From: Tsuneonella rigui
GTDB taxonomy: Bacteria > Pseudomonadota > Alphaproteobacteria > Sphingomonadales > Sphingomonadaceae
DNA: 64,000 nucleotides
Assembly (NCBI RefSeq): GCF_003958625.1
Contig: NZ_RSEL01000013.1
Coordinates: 1 to 64,000, forward strand
Reading direction: 5' to 3'
In this document: one piece after another, positions 62,405 to 64,000 of the stretch
Layout: each line of letters starts with the position of its first letter
Position numbering within the stretch: position 1 is the first letter of the stretch
Notes under the pieces: model-generated
The model's database searches: none
Seen by the model: only the letters and a program-made list of their open reading frames with translations
What the model was told of the DNA's origin: nothing
Program-made: the position numbers and the translations under genes

Positions 62405-64000
62405 TTACCCCAGCCGTTCGAGCGCCGCCTTGATCCGCTCCGCCTCCGCCGCGTGGTGTGCGTGATCGGCGCGGGCCTTCTCGACCGCTTCGGGCTTGGC
62501 GCGTTCGACGAAGTTGGCGTTGCCCAGGCGGCCGGCAAGTGCGGCGGCTTCCTTCTCGCTCACGCCAAGCGCCTTGGTCAGACGCTCCTTCTCCGCATTG
62601 ACGTCGATCAGGCCTTCGAGGGGGATGACCAACGCATCGCTGCCGGCACTGACCTGGATCGCCGGGCCCTCAGGGGCTGGCGTGACATTGACCGCGCTGA
62701 GCCGCGCGACCCGCTCGATCGCGGCGCTGTTGCCGGTGAGCACGCGGCTGGCGGTGTCGGACGGGGTGGCGAGCCATGCCTCCAGCTTGGCGCCCGGCGG
62801 AAGGCCGAGTTCGTTCTTCGCGGTGCGCAGAGAGCGGGTGAGGTCAATCAGCCACTCGACCTCGGCGCTTGCCGCCCGGTTGGCGTTCGCGCTCGCCTGC
62901 GGCCACTGCGCGACGATCAGCTCGTAGGGCCGGTTACCCTGCGCGTGCCACAGCTCTTCGGTGATGAACGGCATGAAGGGGTGCAGCATGACCAGGATCT
63001 GGTCGAGCACCCAGCCGGCCACCGTGCGGGTTTCGTCGTCGATCTGGCCCTTGATGAGCTCGAGGTACCAGTCGCAGAAGGTGTCCCACACGAACCGGTA
63101 GATCGCGCCCGCGGCGGAATCGAAGCGCAGGTCCGCCATCGCCTTGTCGATCGCGGCGACGGTCGCGGAGACTTCGCCGACGATCCACTGGTTGACCGCA
63201 CTGGTCGCCGCCGGCGCTGCGATTGTTTGCGAGCCGCCGATGCCGTTGGCCTGACAGAAGCGGGCCGCGTTCCACAGCTTGGTCGCGAAGTTGCGGTAGC
63301 CCTCGACCCGGCTCTCATCCATCTTCACGTCGCGACCCTGGCTTTCCATCGCGCACATGAAGAAGCGCAGGGCGTCGGCCCCGAACCGGTCGATCAGGCC
63401 CAGCGGATCGACCACGTTGCCCTTGGACTTGGACATCTTCTGCCCGTCGGCCGCGCGCACCAATCCGTGGAGATACAGCCGCTTCCACGGCACATCTCCC
63501 ATGAAGTGCATCCCCTGCATCGCCATCCGCGCGTCCCAGAAGAACAGGATGTCGAAGCCGGAGATGAGGAGGTCGTTGGGGTAGTGGCGGGCGAGCAGGT
63601 CAGTCTGCTCCGGCCAGCCGAGCGTGGCGAACGGCCACAGCGCGCTGGAGAACCAGGTGTCGAGCACGTCCTCCTCGCGGACGAGGTAGATGCCGTCGAA
63701 CTCGCCTTCGATGTTCGCGTCGTAGGCGTCGTCTTCCACCACCTCGACCGGCTTGTCGAAACCGTGCGAGCGATAGTACTCGCCTGCCTGCTGCAAAGCC
63801 TCCTCTTCGGTCTCGGCGACGAAGATCATGTTCGCGTTCGACATGCTCTGGTCGATCATCAACATGCCGCCGTCGACTCTTGGGCCAAACCACGCCGGAA
63901 TTCGGTGCCCCCACCATAGCTGGCGGCTGACGCACCACGGCTGGATGTTCTCCATCCAGTTGAAGAAGGTCTTCTCCCAGCTCTTGGGGACGATCTCGAT
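62405..64000 (-). CDS. valS: Valyl-tRNA synthetase (C-terminal part; 5' end beyond window)
   Basis: The last 531 codons of ValS are present. Visible: [20 protein letters not shown] (class I core), the KMSKS loop in [16 protein letters not shown], the anticodon-binding HEAT-like domain, and the C-terminal coiled coil ([23 protein letters not shown]) that contacts tRNA. HIGH and the editing domain are beyond the right edge. The gene is followed by 180 bases to queE holding repeats. Confidence 0.95.
   Translation of the reverse strand: MEIVPKSWEKTFFNWMENIQPWCVSRQLWWGHRIPAWFGPRVDGGMLMIDQSMSNANMIFVAETEEEALQQAGEYYRSHGFDKPVEVVEDDAYDANIEGEFDGIYLVREEDVLDTWFSSALWPFATLGWPEQTDLLARHYPNDLLISGFDILFFWDARMAMQGMHFMGDVPWKRLYLHGLVRAADGQKMSKSKGNVVDPLGLIDRFGADALRFFMCAMESQGRDVKMDESRVEGYRNFATKLWNAARFCQANGIGGSQTIAAPAATSAVNQWIVGEVSATVAAIDKAMADLRFDSAAGAIYRFVWDTFCDWYLELIKGQIDDETRTVAGWVLDQILVMLHPFMPFITEELWHAQGNRPYELIVAQWPQASANANRAASAEVEWLIDLTRSLRTAKNELGLPPGAKLEAWLATPSDTASRVLTGNSAAIERVARLSAVNVTPAPEGPAIQVSAGSDALVIPLEGLIDVNAEKERLTKALGVSEKEAAALAGRLGNANFVERAKPEAVEKARADHAHHAAEAERIKAALERLG

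Noticed and set aside
1-64000. CRISPR arrays, rRNA operons, insertion sequences, prophage
   Set aside because: No regularly spaced repeats of array type, no rRNA sequence, and no transposase or integrase genes were found on either strand.

Overview
This window is a high-GC (roughly two-thirds G+C), densely coded chromosomal segment of an alphaproteobacterium, almost certainly a member of the Sphingomonadales (Sphingomonas/Novosphingobium/Erythrobacter relatives). Pointers are the ChpT phosphotransferase of the CckA-ChpT-CtrA relay, an alphaproteobacterial RpoH, ClpS, PhaC with a phasin, a TorF-like putative porin, a sugar-barrel-type TonB-dependent receptor, a RimO/SurE/SerS block and an alphaproteobacterial type A RNase P RNA. 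I see no rRNA, CRISPR array, integrase, transposase or prophage; this is core genome, with accessory interest in small sites and unusual domain forms.

Layout. 1-2.6 kb: lipoprotein fragment and lptG/lptF (LPS export). 2.7-6.7 kb: SDR, clpS, then a polyhydroxyalkanoate (PHA) block of phasin and phaC with a striking palindrome-flanked promoter. 6.8-14 kb: alaC-type aminotransferase, a membrane-anchored LuxR-type HTH protein with a coupled partner, radC, an AlkB-like dioxygenase, rimO, DUF1761, a K+ channel. 14-17.5 kb: surE, serS, a sulfotransferase, tRNA-Val. 17.6-22.5 kb: sppA, then pyrB with an apparently metal-site-defective dihydroorotase homologue, and DUF899. 22.6-26.7 kb: an orphan ParA with a GTG-started partner, bracketed by two SPOR-domain proteins. 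26.7-30.7 kb: DUF418, der, CHAP protein, DUF3297. 30.8-38.8 kb: tRNA-Leu, tig, (amidase and TonB receptor on the other strand), clpP, clpX. 38.8-43.7 kb: META lipoprotein, CDF transporter, mtgA, DUF4242, cupredoxin, rpoH, rluD. 43.8-46.1 kb: JAMM protein, chpT, AmpD/AmiD-like amidase, rnpB. 46.1-52.7 kb: S46 peptidase, ugd plus phosphatase, porin, SIMPL protein, VOC protein. 52.7-57.4 kb: nhaA, HerA-like ATPase, TIGR02186/TauE pair. 57.4-64 kb: an NfrA-C-like protein with an NfrB-like glycosyltransferase, MATE transporter, queE, and valS (5' end beyond the window).

Functional threads. Protein quality control is well represented (tig, clpP, clpX, clpS, rpoH, sppA, S46 peptidase). Envelope biogenesis is the other main theme (lptFG, mtgA, amidases, SPOR proteins, ugd, NfrB-like glycosyltransferase). 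The most interesting non-genic signals are the palindrome pair around the phasin promoter, an identical 30-bp sequence placed just before both chpT and queE, a triple 11-bp repeat next to the queE copy, and a bipartite palindromic repeat at 43.7 kb. There is no stretch over 300 bases without a gene or RNA; the longest non-coding spacers are about 240 bases (50299-50535) and 200 bases (36206-36406), both divergent promoter regions.
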